Origin: DATJBC01 sp035515515
Lineage (GTDB): Bacteria; Actinomycetota; Acidimicrobiia; Acidimicrobiales; UBA8190
Reading direction: 5' to 3'
DNA: 18,991 nucleotides
Assembly: GCA_035515515.1 (NCBI GenBank)
Contig: DATJBC010000116.1
Coordinates: forward strand, 1 to 18,991
A program made the position numbers and the translations under genes. The notes beneath the pieces are model-generated. The model searched no databases. It saw nothing but the letters and a program-made list of their open reading frames with translations, and was not told the DNA's origin. This document shows positions 12,015-18,991 of this stretch, in pieces. How positions within the stretch are numbered: the first letter of the stretch is position 1; the number at the start of each line of letters is the position of its first letter.

Positions 12015-12719
12015 ATGCTCGAGCTCGCCATCCTGGGACTGCTCGAGGGCCAGGCCATGCACGGCTACGAGATCCGCCGGCGCCTGCGTGACGAGCTCGG
12101 CCAGGTCTCCAACGTGTCGTTCGGCTCGCTGTACCCGGCGCTGTCACGCCTCGAGCGGTCGGGGGCACTCCAGGCCGCCGAGGACACCGGGCGCCCCGAC
12201 GCCCCGGTGGCGCCCATGACCGGCTCGCTCAGCGGGGAGCGGGCCGCCCAACGGTCGCGGCGGTCGGGGGCGGGGCTCGGTCGGCGCAGCCGCAAGGTGT
12301 ACCGCATCACCGAGGAGGGGCGCCGCCAGTTCGCCGAGCTCCTCGACAACGAGCGCGCCGGTGGCGCCGACGACGCCCGCAGCTTCAGCCTGCGCCTGGC
12401 GTTCGCCCGCTACCTGCCGCCCCAGGCGCGCCTGCGGCTCCTCGAGCGCCGCCGGGCGCAGCTGGTCCAGCGCCTCTCGGACGCCCGGGCCGCCACCGCG
12501 GGGGCCCGGGACCGGCTCGACACCTACGCCCGGGCGCTCATCGAGCACACCACCGAGTCCACCGAGCGAGACATCGCCTGGCTGGACCGGTTGATCGAGG
12601 GCGAACTGCGCGCCCGCGCCGGCCTCGCCGGGGCCACCGGCCCCGCCGACCGGCGGTCGGGCACCGGCGCTGCCCTTCTGGGAAGCACCACAAGTCGCGA
12701 CGAGGGAGAGAGCACATGA
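12015..12719 (+). CDS. PadR-family transcriptional regulator
   Basis: A dimeric winged-helix repressor of 234 residues. LELAILGLLEGQAMHGYEIR (2-21) and FGSLYPALSRLERSGAL (36-52) are the PadR helix-turn-helix; KVYRITEEGRRQF (94-106) is the wing end. Between them, residues about 57-92 form an unusually long Gly/Ser/Arg-rich insertion in the wing. The C-terminal helices (about 120-200) resemble the mycobacterial protein that precedes ino1 (Rv0047c type). The ATG at 12015 gives the canonical PadR N-terminus; an in-frame extension to 11868 would cross the promoter and operator, so I reject it. The stop overlaps the ino1 ATG by 4 nt (ATGA). Probable autorepressor and regulator of inositol synthesis; its effector is unknown. 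Confidence 0.9.
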   Translation: MLELAILGLLEGQAMHGYEIRRRLRDELGQVSNVSFGSLYPALSRLERSGALQAAEDTGRPDAPVAPMTGSLSGERAAQRSRRSGAGLGRRSRKVYRITEEGRRQFAELLDNERAGGADDARSFSLRLAFARYLPPQARLRLLERRRAQLVQRLSDARAATAGARDRLDTYARALIEHTTESTERDIAWLDRLIEGELRARAGLAGATGPADRRSGTGAALLGSTTSRDEGEST

Positions 12720-13813
12720 ACAGCGTTCGCGTGGCCATCGCCGGCGTGGGCAACTGCGCCAGCTCACTGGTCCAAGGCGTGGAGTACTACAAGGACGCCG
12801 ACCCGCACGACGTCGTGCCCGGTCTGATGCACGTCACCCTGGGCGGGTACCACGTGCGCGACGTGACGTTCGTCGCCGCCTTCGACGTCGACGCCGCCAA
12901 GGTGGGCACCGACCTGTCCAAGGCCGTCTTCGCCGGCCACAACAACACCATCCGCTTCGCCCAGGTCGGGCACCTCGACGTGACCGTCCAGCGGGGGCCG
13001 ACCCTCGACGGCCTGGGGCTCTACTACCGCAACACCGTGGAGGAGTCCCCGGCCGCCGCCGTCGACGTCGCCGAGGCGCTGCGGGACGCGGGGGCTGACG
13101 TCCTCGTGAGCTACCTGCCGGTGGGCTCCGAGGAGGCACAGCGCCACTACGCCCAGGCGTGCCTCGACGCCGGCGTGGCCTTCGTGAACGCCATCCCGGT
13201 CTTCATCGCCAGCGACCCGGCGTGGGCCCGGCGCTTCCGCGACGCCAAGGTCCCCATCGTGGGCGACGACATCAAGAGCCAGGTGGGCTCCACCATCGTG
13301 CACCGGGTGCTGACACGGCTGTTCGAGGACCGAGGGCTCGCCCTCGACCACACCTACCAGCTCAACTTCGGCGGGAACATGGACTTCATGAACATGCTCG
13401 AGCGCCAGCGCCTGGAGTCGAAGAAGATCTCCAAGACCCAGGCCGTCACCAGCCAGGTCGAGACCACGGTCCTCGACGCCGACGACGTCCACATCGGCCC
13501 CTCGGACCACGTCCCCTGGCTGCAGGACCGCAAGTGGGCCTACATCCGCATGGAGGGCCGCAACTTCGGTGACGTGCCCCTCAACATCGAGCTCAAGCTG
13601 GAGGTGTGGGACTCGCCCAACTCGGCCGGGGTGATCATCGACGCCGTGCGCTGCGCCAAGCTCGCCCTCGACCGCGGCATCGGCGGACCGCTCGTGGGGC
13701 CGTCGGCCTACTTCATGAAGTCCCCCCCGGTGCAGTTCCACGACGACGAGGCCCACCGCCTCGTCGAGGCGTTCGCCGCCGGCGACGACGGCCCGGTCTG
13801 GCCCGAGGACTGA
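12716..13813 (+). CDS. ino1: Inositol-3-phosphate synthase
   Basis: A cytoplasmic NAD-dependent enzyme that converts glucose-6-phosphate to 1L-myo-inositol 3-phosphate, the source of inositol for phosphatidylinositol and mycothiol in actinobacteria. The 365-residue product has the Rossmann opening VRVAIAGVGNCASSLVQG (4-21). Conserved catalytic-region motifs follow: NAIPVFIASDP (158-168), IVGDDIKSQVGSTIVHR (181-197), YQLNFGGNMDFMNM (214-227) and ESKKISKTQAV (234-244). Length and sequence fit the actinobacterial form (about 360-370 residues), which is shorter than the eukaryotic enzyme. The ATG is coupled to padR by an ATGA overlap and preceded by GAGGGAGAGAG inside the padR end. It converges on the tRNA nucleotidyltransferase gene 16 bp away. 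Confidence 0.96.
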   Translation: MNSVRVAIAGVGNCASSLVQGVEYYKDADPHDVVPGLMHVTLGGYHVRDVTFVAAFDVDAAKVGTDLSKAVFAGHNNTIRFAQVGHLDVTVQRGPTLDGLGLYYRNTVEESPAAAVDVAEALRDAGADVLVSYLPVGSEEAQRHYAQACLDAGVAFVNAIPVFIASDPAWARRFRDAKVPIVGDDIKSQVGSTIVHRVLTRLFEDRGLALDHTYQLNFGGNMDFMNMLERQRLESKKISKTQAVTSQVETTVLDADDVHIGPSDHVPWLQDRKWAYIRMEGRNFGDVPLNIELKLEVWDSPNSAGVIIDAVRCAKLALDRGIGGPLVGPSAYFMKSPPVQFHDDEAHRLVEAFAAGDDGPVWPED

Positions 13814-13832
13814 GGGGGTCGCGCCCCGCTCA
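13811..13832. terminator. Bidirectional hairpin between ino1 and the CCA-adding enzyme gene
   Basis: TGAGGGGG pairs with CCCCGCTCA as 8 base pairs with one bulged G around a TCGCG loop. The hairpin spans both stop codons of the convergent genes and could terminate in both directions. No U-tract follows on either side. Confidence 0.45.
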
Positions 13833-15221
13833 GCCGGCCCGGTCGCGGGGCCGCTTCTCCCACCACTGCTCGAGGCGGCGGCGGATCTCCTCCTCGCCCA
13901 ACAAACCCTCCTCGATGCGGATCTCCATCAGGAAGTCGAGGGCCTCGCCCACCGCCGGCCCGGGCGCCAGCCCCAGCTGGGCCATGACCTGGTCGCCGTT
14001 GAGCTCGGCGCGCAGGGCGTCGAGCTCCTCCTGGGCGCGCAGCTCCCCGATGCGCCGCTCGAGCTCGTCCATGCGCCGCTCGAGGGCCCGGGCGCGCGCC
14101 GCGTTGCGGGTGGTGCAGTCCGAGCGGGTCAACTCGTTGAGCATCTCCAGCAACGGCCCCGCGTCGCGCACGTAGCGCCGCACCGCCTTGTCGGTCCACC
14201 CCAGGCGGTAGGTGTGGAAGCGCAGGTGGAGCTCCACCAGCCGCACGACGACGTCGATGTCCTCGGCCGGGTAGCGCAGGGCCTTCATGCGTTCCTTGGC
14301 CATCCGGGCCCCCACCACCTCGTGGTGGTGGAAGGTCACGCCCCCGTTCTCGAAGGCCCGGGTACGGGGCTTGCCGATGTCGTGCAGCAGGGCGGCCAGC
14401 CGCAGGAGCCGGTCGGGACGCGTCTTGTCCACCACGGCCAGGGTGTGGGCCAGCACGTCCTTGTGGCGGTGCACGGGGTCCTGCTCCAGGGCGAGGCCGG
14501 GGAGCTCGGGGAGGAACATGGCCGCCAGGCCCGTCTGCACGAGGAGCCACAGCCCCGGCGACGGGCGGTCGACGACGAGGAGCTTGTCGAGCTCGTCGCG
14601 GACGCGCTCGGCCGACACGATCGAAAGCCGCTCGTGCATGGCCGCCACGGCGGAGACCAGGGCCTCGTCGGGCTCGAGGCCGAGCCCGGCCACCATACGG
14701 GCGGCGCGCATCATGCGCAGGGGGTCGTCGGTGAACGAGGCCTCCGGGGCCAGCGGTGTGCGCAGGCGCCGCGCCGCGAGGTCGGCGATGCCCCCGAAGG
14801 GGTCGATGAGCTCGAGGTCGGGCAGGCGCAAGGCCATGGCGTTCACGGTGAAGTCGCGCCGTGACAGGTCCGTCTCGATCGAGTCGCCGAAGGCGACCTC
14901 GGGCTTGCGCGAATCGGGAGCGTAGGCCTCGGCGCGGTGCGTGGTGATCTCGTAGCGGCGACGGCCCTTGGCCAGCCCCACCGTGCCGAAGCGCTTGCCC
15001 TGGAGCCACACGGCGTCGGCCCATCCCGACACGAGCGACTCGACCACGTCGGGCAGCGCGTCGGTGGTGAGGTCGAAGTCGGCGGTCTCCGCCGATGCCC
15101 CGCCCGCGAAGGCGTCGCGCACCGAGCCGCCCACCAGGTACAGCCGGTGCCCGGCGTCGGCGAAGCGCCCCGCCAGCTCGGCGGTGGCATCGACCAGGGG
15201 CTGGAAACGCTCGGGAATCAC
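13830..15221 (-). CDS. CCA tRNA nucleotidyltransferase with HD domain
   Basis: Adds or repairs the 3'-CCA end of tRNAs (often annotated pcnA or cca in actinobacteria). The 463-residue product has the polymerase-beta-type head LYLVGGSVRDAFAG (27-40) with catalytic DFDLTT (48-53). These are followed by LSRRDFTVNAMALRLPD (119-135), the RNA/nucleotide-binding region DDPLRMMRAARMVAGL (165-180), then an HD domain LLRLAALLHDIGKPRTRAF (272-290) with HHHEVVGARMAKER. A coiled-coil-like segment, RALERRMDELERRIGELRAQ, lies near residues 385-404. The GTG at 15221 gives the normal N-terminus. A TACCCT box ends 8 nt before it, so the transcript may be nearly leaderless. The order beside the DUF6049 and murJ genes is typical of actinobacteria. 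Confidence 0.94.
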   Translation of the reverse strand: MIPERFQPLVDATAELAGRFADAGHRLYLVGGSVRDAFAGGASAETADFDLTTDALPDVVESLVSGWADAVWLQGKRFGTVGLAKGRRRYEITTHRAEAYAPDSRKPEVAFGDSIETDLSRRDFTVNAMALRLPDLELIDPFGGIADLAARRLRTPLAPEASFTDDPLRMMRAARMVAGLGLEPDEALVSAVAAMHERLSIVSAERVRDELDKLLVVDRPSPGLWLLVQTGLAAMFLPELPGLALEQDPVHRHKDVLAHTLAVVDKTRPDRLLRLAALLHDIGKPRTRAFENGGVTFHHHEVVGARMAKERMKALRYPAEDIDVVVRLVELHLRFHTYRLGWTDKAVRRYVRDAGPLLEMLNELTRSDCTTRNAARARALERRMDELERRIGELRAQEELDALRAELNGDQVMAQLGLAPGPAVGEALDFLMEIRIEEGLLGEEEIRRRLEQWWEKRPRDRAG

Positions 15222-15229
15222 CGCCGCCG

Positions 15230-15235
15230 AGGGTA
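15230..15235 (-). promoter_or_regulatory. -10-like element of the CCA-adding enzyme gene
   Basis: TACCCT on the minus strand, 8 nt before the GTG at 15221. It fits TAnnnT, but the region 17 bp upstream has no clear -35, so this is weak support for a leaderless start. Confidence 0.3.
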
Positions 15236-15286
15236 GTTCCCGGCCCGCGCCGTCCCGGGCGGCGCGCCGCGGGCGGGCACGGGCCG

Positions 15287-15315
15287 TTGACCCGCACCCG
15301 CCGCGGCCGTAGCGT
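15287..15315 (+). promoter_or_regulatory. Promoter of the TIGR03085-type gene, predicted leaderless
   Basis: TTGACC (15287-15292), a 17-bp spacer and TAGCGT (15310-15315). The ATG at 15323 lies 7 nt beyond the -10, at the expected transcription start, and no ribosome site precedes it. Confidence 0.6.
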
Positions 15316-15322
15316 CCCGCCG

Positions 15323-15961
15323 ATGGCCCTCGCCCCCCAACGCGCCGAGCGCGACGCTTTGTGCGACCTGCTCCTCGCCATGGGGCCCGACGCGCCCACG
15401 CTGTGCGAGGGGTGGACGACCGCGGACCTCGCCACGCATCTGGTGGTGCGCGAGCGCAAGCCCCTCGCCGGCCCTGGCCTCGTGGTCGGGGGGGCGGCGG
15501 CCGCCCTCACCGCCCGCATCATGGCCCGCACCAAGGCGGCGCACCCCTACGAGGAGATGGTGGCGCGTGTGCGCCGCGGCCCGCCCCCGTGGACGGCGCC
15601 CTTCGACGCCCTCATCAACCTGACGGAGTACTTCGTGCACCACGAGGACGTCCGGCGCGGCGGCGGTGACACCACGCCACGCACCCCACGGGAGCTGTCC
15701 GAGGTCGAGGACGCGCTGTGGGCGACGCTGCACCGGGGGAGCGGGTTCATGACGAGGCCCGCCAAGGGCATCGGCCTGGACCTCGTCAACCCAGCCGGGG
15801 ACGTGGTCGCCGCGCGGGCCGGCGACGCGCGGGCGACCATCACGGGGACGCCCGGTGAGATCGTGCTGTTCCTGAGCGGGCGGGGCGGGGCCGCCCACGT
15901 CGAGCTGGGCGGGGACCCCGCCGCGCAAGAGCGGCTCCGGGCGGCGCGCTTCGGCCTGTAG
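15323..15961 (+). CDS. TIGR03085-family (DinB/maleylpyruvate-isomerase-like) metal-binding protein
   Basis: A 212-residue actinobacterial protein of the DinB-like four-helix-bundle superfamily, which includes mycothiol-dependent enzymes. Family landmarks are LAPQRAERDALCDLLLAMGP, PTLCEGWTTADLATHLVVRE (25-44) and NLTEYFVHHEDVRRG (99-113). His39, His106/His107 and Glu108 are the likely metal ligands. The C-terminal half (LDLVNPAGDVVAARAG, TITGTPGEIVLFLSGR) is the usual second domain. The ATG at 15323 is chosen over longer in-frame starts because the promoter lies directly before it. Function is unknown; a mycothiol-related role is only a family-level guess, though it fits the nearby inositol synthase. 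Followed after 84 bp by the DUF6049-type gene. Confidence 0.85.
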   Translation: MALAPQRAERDALCDLLLAMGPDAPTLCEGWTTADLATHLVVRERKPLAGPGLVVGGAAAALTARIMARTKAAHPYEEMVARVRRGPPPWTAPFDALINLTEYFVHHEDVRRGGGDTTPRTPRELSEVEDALWATLHRGSGFMTRPAKGIGLDLVNPAGDVVAARAGDARATITGTPGEIVLFLSGRGGAAHVELGGDPAAQERLRAARFGL

Positions 15962-16045
15962 CCCGGCCCGCGGGGGGTGGGGCCGCGGGCGGCGGGGTCT
16001 GCTGTCGTAGGCTGCGACGCCGAGGTGGACCGGACCGAGCCGCGC

Positions 16046-18259
16046 ATGGCCTCCGCACGCGGCGGTGACCACAGCCCCCGCCCGGTGGCCCCCGAGCAAG
16101 AGCACCGGCCCCGCCGCCCGGGCGGCGTGCGGTCCGCCGTGGTCGCCGCGGCCCTGGCCGGGGTGCTCGTCGTCGGCACCACGGGTCCGCTCCGGGCGCG
16201 ACAGGCCGGGGCCGCGCCGGCCCCGGCGCGGGGCGGGGGCCTCGTCCTGGTGCGCCAGTCCCCCTGGGTGGGGCCCCGTGCGCCGCAGCAGAGCCTCGTC
16301 ATGGACCTGCGCATCACGGGGCGGGCGCCGCGGGCGTCGCTGCGGTTGTCGGTCGCCGTGTACCACCACCTGTCGACCCGCTCGCAGTTCACCGAGACCC
16401 TGACCGGACGCGATCTCGGCGCCGTCCTCACGCATTCGCCCGCACTGAGCGTGTCGGCTCTCAGCACCAACGCCCAGGGGGTCACGCGCCTCACCATCCC
16501 CGTGGTGGGCGACACCATGCCGGGCACCGGGGGGGATTGGACGGCGGACCTGGGATGCACGCCCGGGAGCTGCGCAGACGTCTACCCCGTCAAGGTGAGC
16601 CTGAGCTCGACCGCAGGCGCAGCGGTCGCACAGCTCGTCACGTACCTCGTCTACGACGACCCCTCCTCGACCAGCCAGCCGCTGCGCTTCGCCTTCGTCG
16701 TGCCCCTGGGCCTGGCTCCGGCGACCGCGGGAGCCAACGGGCGGGTGGCGCCGGCGGCGCCGGCGGCGGTCTCGCGCCTCGAGGACCTGATGGGCGAGAT
16801 CCAGGCGGCGGGGGCGGTGCCCCTCACCCTCATCCCCGACCCCGCCACGGCCACCCGGCTGCAGGGGGCCGGCGACACCCGGGCGGCGGCGACGTTGGCC
16901 GCCCTGTCGGGCACGGCCGCCCGCCAGACGCTGGCGCAGTCCTACGTGCCGGTGAACGCGGCGGCCCTCGTGGACGCGGGCCTGGCGGGCGAGCTGGCCG
17001 CCCAGCTGCGCCGGGGGAGCGACGTCCTGGCCCAGCCGGGGGCGGGGTTCCACGCCGCCAAGGGGATGTGGGTGGCCACCGCCGGCCTCGACCAGGCCAC
17101 CCTCGACCAGCTCGCGCCGAGCTACGGGCACGTGGTGGTCCCGGCCGGGGCGGTGTCGGGCCCCTCCAGCCGGCTGACGGTGACCCAGCCCTTCGTGCTG
17201 TCGTCGGGCAAGGGGGCGTCACCCACGGCCATGGTGTCGGACGCGGGCCTGGAGTCGCACCTGGCGTCGGCCCGCACCCGCGACCCGGCGCTGGCCGCCG
17301 TGGACCTCATGGCCGACCTCTCGCTCATCTACTACGAGGCACCCAACCTCGAGGGGGCGGGCAACGGGCCCGCCCCGCGCGGGGTGGTGGCGGTGGCACC
17401 CCCGGCGTGGTCGCCGGCGCCCACGTTCGTGAGCGCGGTGCTCGGAGCGCTGCAGGGCAACCCGGTCGTCACGCCCGTCACGCTGGACGAGCTGTTCCAG
17501 CAGGTGCCGGTGGGAGCCGACGGTCAGGCCACCACGCGCCACCCGGTGCCCACGACCGCGGGGGCCTTGCCGGCGGCGGCGTTGCGCGAGGCCCGCGCCC
17601 GGCAGGCCGCCTTCGCCGGCGCGGTGGGCGGGGGCGCGGCGGGCGCCGCTGCCATCGACCGCCTGGGCGACCTCCTCCTCGGGGCGGAGTCGGCGGTGCT
17701 GTCCCCCCAGGCGCAACGCGCCGCCGTCGGCGGCTACCAGGCGGCTCTCGGCCACGAGCTGGCCGGCCTGTCGGTGCGCTCGGACACCGTGCGCCTCACG
17801 GCGGGCGCGGCGAACGTGCCCCTCACGGTCGTGCGCAACACCGCGTACCCGGTCACGGTGATCGTCCGGCTCACGAGCGACAAGCTCGTGTTCCCGCCGG
17901 CCGGCTCCCAGGGCCCCGGGGCACTGTGCCGGGCCCCCACCGTGCAGAGCTCCGCGGGGCGATCGAGCTTCTCGGCGCTGTGCGTCCTCGACCACAGCAC
18001 CAACGCCGTGTACGTCAACATGCGGGCCCGCGCCTCGGGTGACTTCCGCATCGACGTCAGCCTGCTCAGCCCCAACGGGGCCCTGGTGCTCGCCAACGGG
18101 CACCTCACCGTGCGCTCCATGTCCACCTCGGCCGTGGCCATCGGGCTCTCCGCGGGCGCGGTCGTGGTGCTCCTGGCGTGGTGGGGGCGCACCGTGTGGC
18201 GGGGCCGCTGGGGGCGGCGCGGCGCCCACGCCAAGGGACCGAGGGCCCCCGCGTCGTGA
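16046..18259 (+). CDS. DUF6049-like secreted/membrane-anchored protein
   Basis: A large protein (737 residues from the ATG at 16046) placed directly before murJ, where actinobacteria keep a DUF6049 protein (Rv3909 in M. tuberculosis). Residues 1-28 are polar and basic, 29-48 are a signal or anchor segment, and about 650 residues are predicted outside. A C-terminal membrane helix (about 696-713, AIGLSAGAVVVLLAWW) is followed by a basic cytoplasmic tail. The outer part includes LVLVRQSPWVGP near the mature N-terminus and a probable beta-sandwich domain near the end (LTAGAANVPLTVVRNTAYPV). No catalytic motif is visible. A longer start at 15977 is in frame but less likely. The stop overlaps the murJ GTG by 4 nt (GTGA), so the two are coupled and presumably work together in envelope assembly. 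Confidence 0.8.
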   Translation: MASARGGDHSPRPVAPEQEHRPRRPGGVRSAVVAAALAGVLVVGTTGPLRARQAGAAPAPARGGGLVLVRQSPWVGPRAPQQSLVMDLRITGRAPRASLRLSVAVYHHLSTRSQFTETLTGRDLGAVLTHSPALSVSALSTNAQGVTRLTIPVVGDTMPGTGGDWTADLGCTPGSCADVYPVKVSLSSTAGAAVAQLVTYLVYDDPSSTSQPLRFAFVVPLGLAPATAGANGRVAPAAPAAVSRLEDLMGEIQAAGAVPLTLIPDPATATRLQGAGDTRAAATLAALSGTAARQTLAQSYVPVNAAALVDAGLAGELAAQLRRGSDVLAQPGAGFHAAKGMWVATAGLDQATLDQLAPSYGHVVVPAGAVSGPSSRLTVTQPFVLSSGKGASPTAMVSDAGLESHLASARTRDPALAAVDLMADLSLIYYEAPNLEGAGNGPAPRGVVAVAPPAWSPAPTFVSAVLGALQGNPVVTPVTLDELFQQVPVGADGQATTRHPVPTTAGALPAAALREARARQAAFAGAVGGGAAGAAAIDRLGDLLLGAESAVLSPQAQRAAVGGYQAALGHELAGLSVRSDTVRLTAGAANVPLTVVRNTAYPVTVIVRLTSDKLVFPPAGSQGPGALCRAPTVQSSAGRSSFSALCVLDHSTNAVYVNMRARASGDFRIDVSLLSPNGALVLANGHLTVRSMSTSAVAIGLSAGAVVVLLAWWGRTVWRGRWGRRGAHAKGPRAPAS

Positions 18260-18991
18260 CGGGGCGCGACGACGAGCCGGGGGTGCACGAGGCGCCGGGG
18301 GCGGCCGCCCCCGAGGGGCATGGCACGGGCCTGGGCCCCGAGGGCGGATCGGGAGGCCGGCGCAAGGGGCCCGGGGCTCCCCCGGACGCGGTGCCGGAGG
18401 ACGCGGTGCCGGAGGACGCGGTGCCGGAGGACGCGGTGCCGGAGGACGCGGTGCCGGAGGACGCGGTGCCGGAGGACGCGGTGCACGGCGGCGGGCCGCC
18501 CCCGCCGGGCGCGCCGCCCGTGGCCGCTCCGGGGATCGCCCGCGTGGGCGAGGCGGGTGCCAGCCTGGGCCGGGCCACGGCGGTCATGGCGGTAGGCACC
18601 ACGTTGTCGCGCGTCACGGGCGTGCTGCGCCTGGCGGCGCTCACCTATGCGGTCGGCACCCTGGCGCTGTCGGACTCCTACAACCTGGCCAACACGCTGC
18701 CCAACATCGTCCAGGACGTCATCCTGGGCGGGGTCCTGTCGGCCACCTTCGTGCCCGTCTTCGTCCACCGACTCACCACCCGCGACGACGAGGAGGCGTG
18801 GGAAGCGGTGTCGGCCGTCGTGAGCGTCACGATGATCGTCATCGCCGTCGCGTCGGTGGTGTTCCTCCTCGCCGTCCCCTTCGTCATCGACGCCACCACC
18901 GCGCTCAACCACAATGCGCAGGCGGCGGCGGGGCGTGCCGTGGCGAAGGACCTGCTCTTCCTCTTCGTCCCGCAGCTCACCTGTTACGGCT
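18256..18991 (+). CDS. murJ: Lipid II flippase MurJ (MviN), N-terminal part, cut by window end
   Basis: A membrane flippase that moves the peptidoglycan precursor lipid II outward. The visible 245 residues start at GTG 18256, overlapping the preceding stop by 4 nt. About 105 residues of non-conserved, Pro/Gly/acid-rich cytoplasmic sequence come first, including six VPEDA repeats (46-75). The MVN domain then begins: RATAVMAVGTTLSRVTGVLR (106-125), LSDSYNLANTLPNIVQDVIL (138-157) and GGVLSATFVPVFVHRL (158-173), which are the family's first helices and signature. The next segments, AVVSVTMIVIAVASVVFLLAV (187-207) and LLFLFVPQLT, follow to the edge. The extension is unusual in length. A start closer to the MVN domain (for example GTG 18541 or ATG 18586) cannot be excluded, but the coupled GTG is favoured. 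Confidence 0.9.
   Translation, partial: MTGRDDEPGVHEAPGAAAPEGHGTGLGPEGGSGGRRKGPGAPPDAVPEDAVPEDAVPEDAVPEDAVPEDAVPEDAVHGGGPPPPGAPPVAAPGIARVGEAGASLGRATAVMAVGTTLSRVTGVLRLAALTYAVGTLALSDSYNLANTLPNIVQDVILGGVLSATFVPVFVHRLTTRDDEEAWEAVSAVVSVTMIVIAVASVVFLLAVPFVIDATTALNHNAQAAAGRAVAKDLLFLFVPQLTCYG
18391..18480 (+). repeat. Six perfect 15-bp tandem repeats in murJ
   Basis: GTGCCGGAGGACGCG occurs six times without a single mismatch, flanked by partial copies (GACGCG before, GTGC after). Each unit encodes Val-Pro-Glu-Asp-Ala. The complete DNA identity implies recent expansion or homogenisation by slippage. The unit is a multiple of three, so copy-number change keeps the reading frame. Confidence 0.95.

Noticed and set aside
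12716..15221. Juxtaposition of ino1 and the CCA-adding enzyme gene as a rearrangement
   Set aside because: In M. tuberculosis they lie on opposite sides of the origin, but as I recall the Streptomyces order is the same as here, so this is probably an ordinary arrangement.
13708..15534. A 608-codon frame overlapping the CCA-adding enzyme gene
   Set aside because: It is an out-of-frame shadow; the true frame carries the nucleotidyltransferase and HD motifs.
15218..17131. A 637-codon open frame on the minus strand
   Set aside because: It is opposite the TIGR03085 and DUF6049-like genes, low in complexity and without recognisable motifs.
18385..18484. Short tandem repeats that might suggest a CRISPR
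   Set aside because: There are no spacers; the units are directly adjacent, in frame and coding.

Overview
The window is very GC-rich and tightly packed. It has several GTG starts, GTGA/ATGA stop-start overlaps and TAnnnT-type -10 boxes close to start codons. It also carries actinobacterial markers: a PadR regulator with inositol-3-phosphate synthase, DUF5318, a TIGR03085-type protein, a DUF6049-like protein and MurJ. I read it as a chromosomal, origin-side segment of a high-GC Actinomycetota. An Acidimicrobiia-like lineage is my guess, from the VKOR/DUF929-type pair. There is no sign of phage, plasmid, IS elements, CRISPR, rRNA or tRNA genes.

Layout. (1) 1-3061, minus strand: the conserved replication/ribosome block, transcribed rpsF > ssb > rpsR > rplI > dnaB (dnaB cut by the window edge). 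(2) 3191-10797: a block that, as I recall the order in Mycobacterium and Streptomyces, replaces the penicillin-binding-protein region. It holds panB, a small zinc-ribbon protein, a SRPBCC protein, an isoprenoid/quinone-like group (UbiE-type methyltransferase, UbiA-like membrane protein, divergent geranylgeranyl-reductase-family flavoprotein), an ECF sigma factor translationally coupled to an O6-alkylguanine methyltransferase with a C-terminal Ada zinc domain, and a VKOR plus DUF929-like thioredoxin-fold pair for disulfide formation. (3) 10895-11338: DUF5318. (4) 11339-12014: a 676-bp divergent intergenic region rich in inverted repeats, ending in a well-formed promoter/operator for padR. (5) 12015-13813: padR-ino1 operon. 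(6) 13830-15221 minus: CCA tRNA nucleotidyltransferase. (7) 15323-18991 plus: TIGR03085-type protein, DUF6049-like secreted/membrane protein and murJ (truncated by the window end), whose N-terminus contains six perfect 15-bp repeats.

How the genes work together. The first block supplies 30S/50S proteins, SSB and the replicative helicase. PadR probably represses its own operon with ino1, which commits glucose-6-phosphate to inositol for phosphatidylinositol and mycothiol. VKOR and DUF929 look like an oxidase and its thiol-oxidoreductase partner on the outer face of the membrane. They carry oppositely charged cytoplasmic tails. The sigma factor and the Ada/Ogt-like protein look like a small alkylation-response unit. 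MurJ and the DUF6049 protein belong to envelope biogenesis.

The most interesting items are the MGMT-Ada reversed fusion under a coupled sigma factor, the VKOR/DUF929 charged-tail pair, the matched C-terminal extensions on the partner proteins bS6 and bS18 with an rpsF leader hairpin around the ribosome binding site, and the repeat-rich region upstream of padR.
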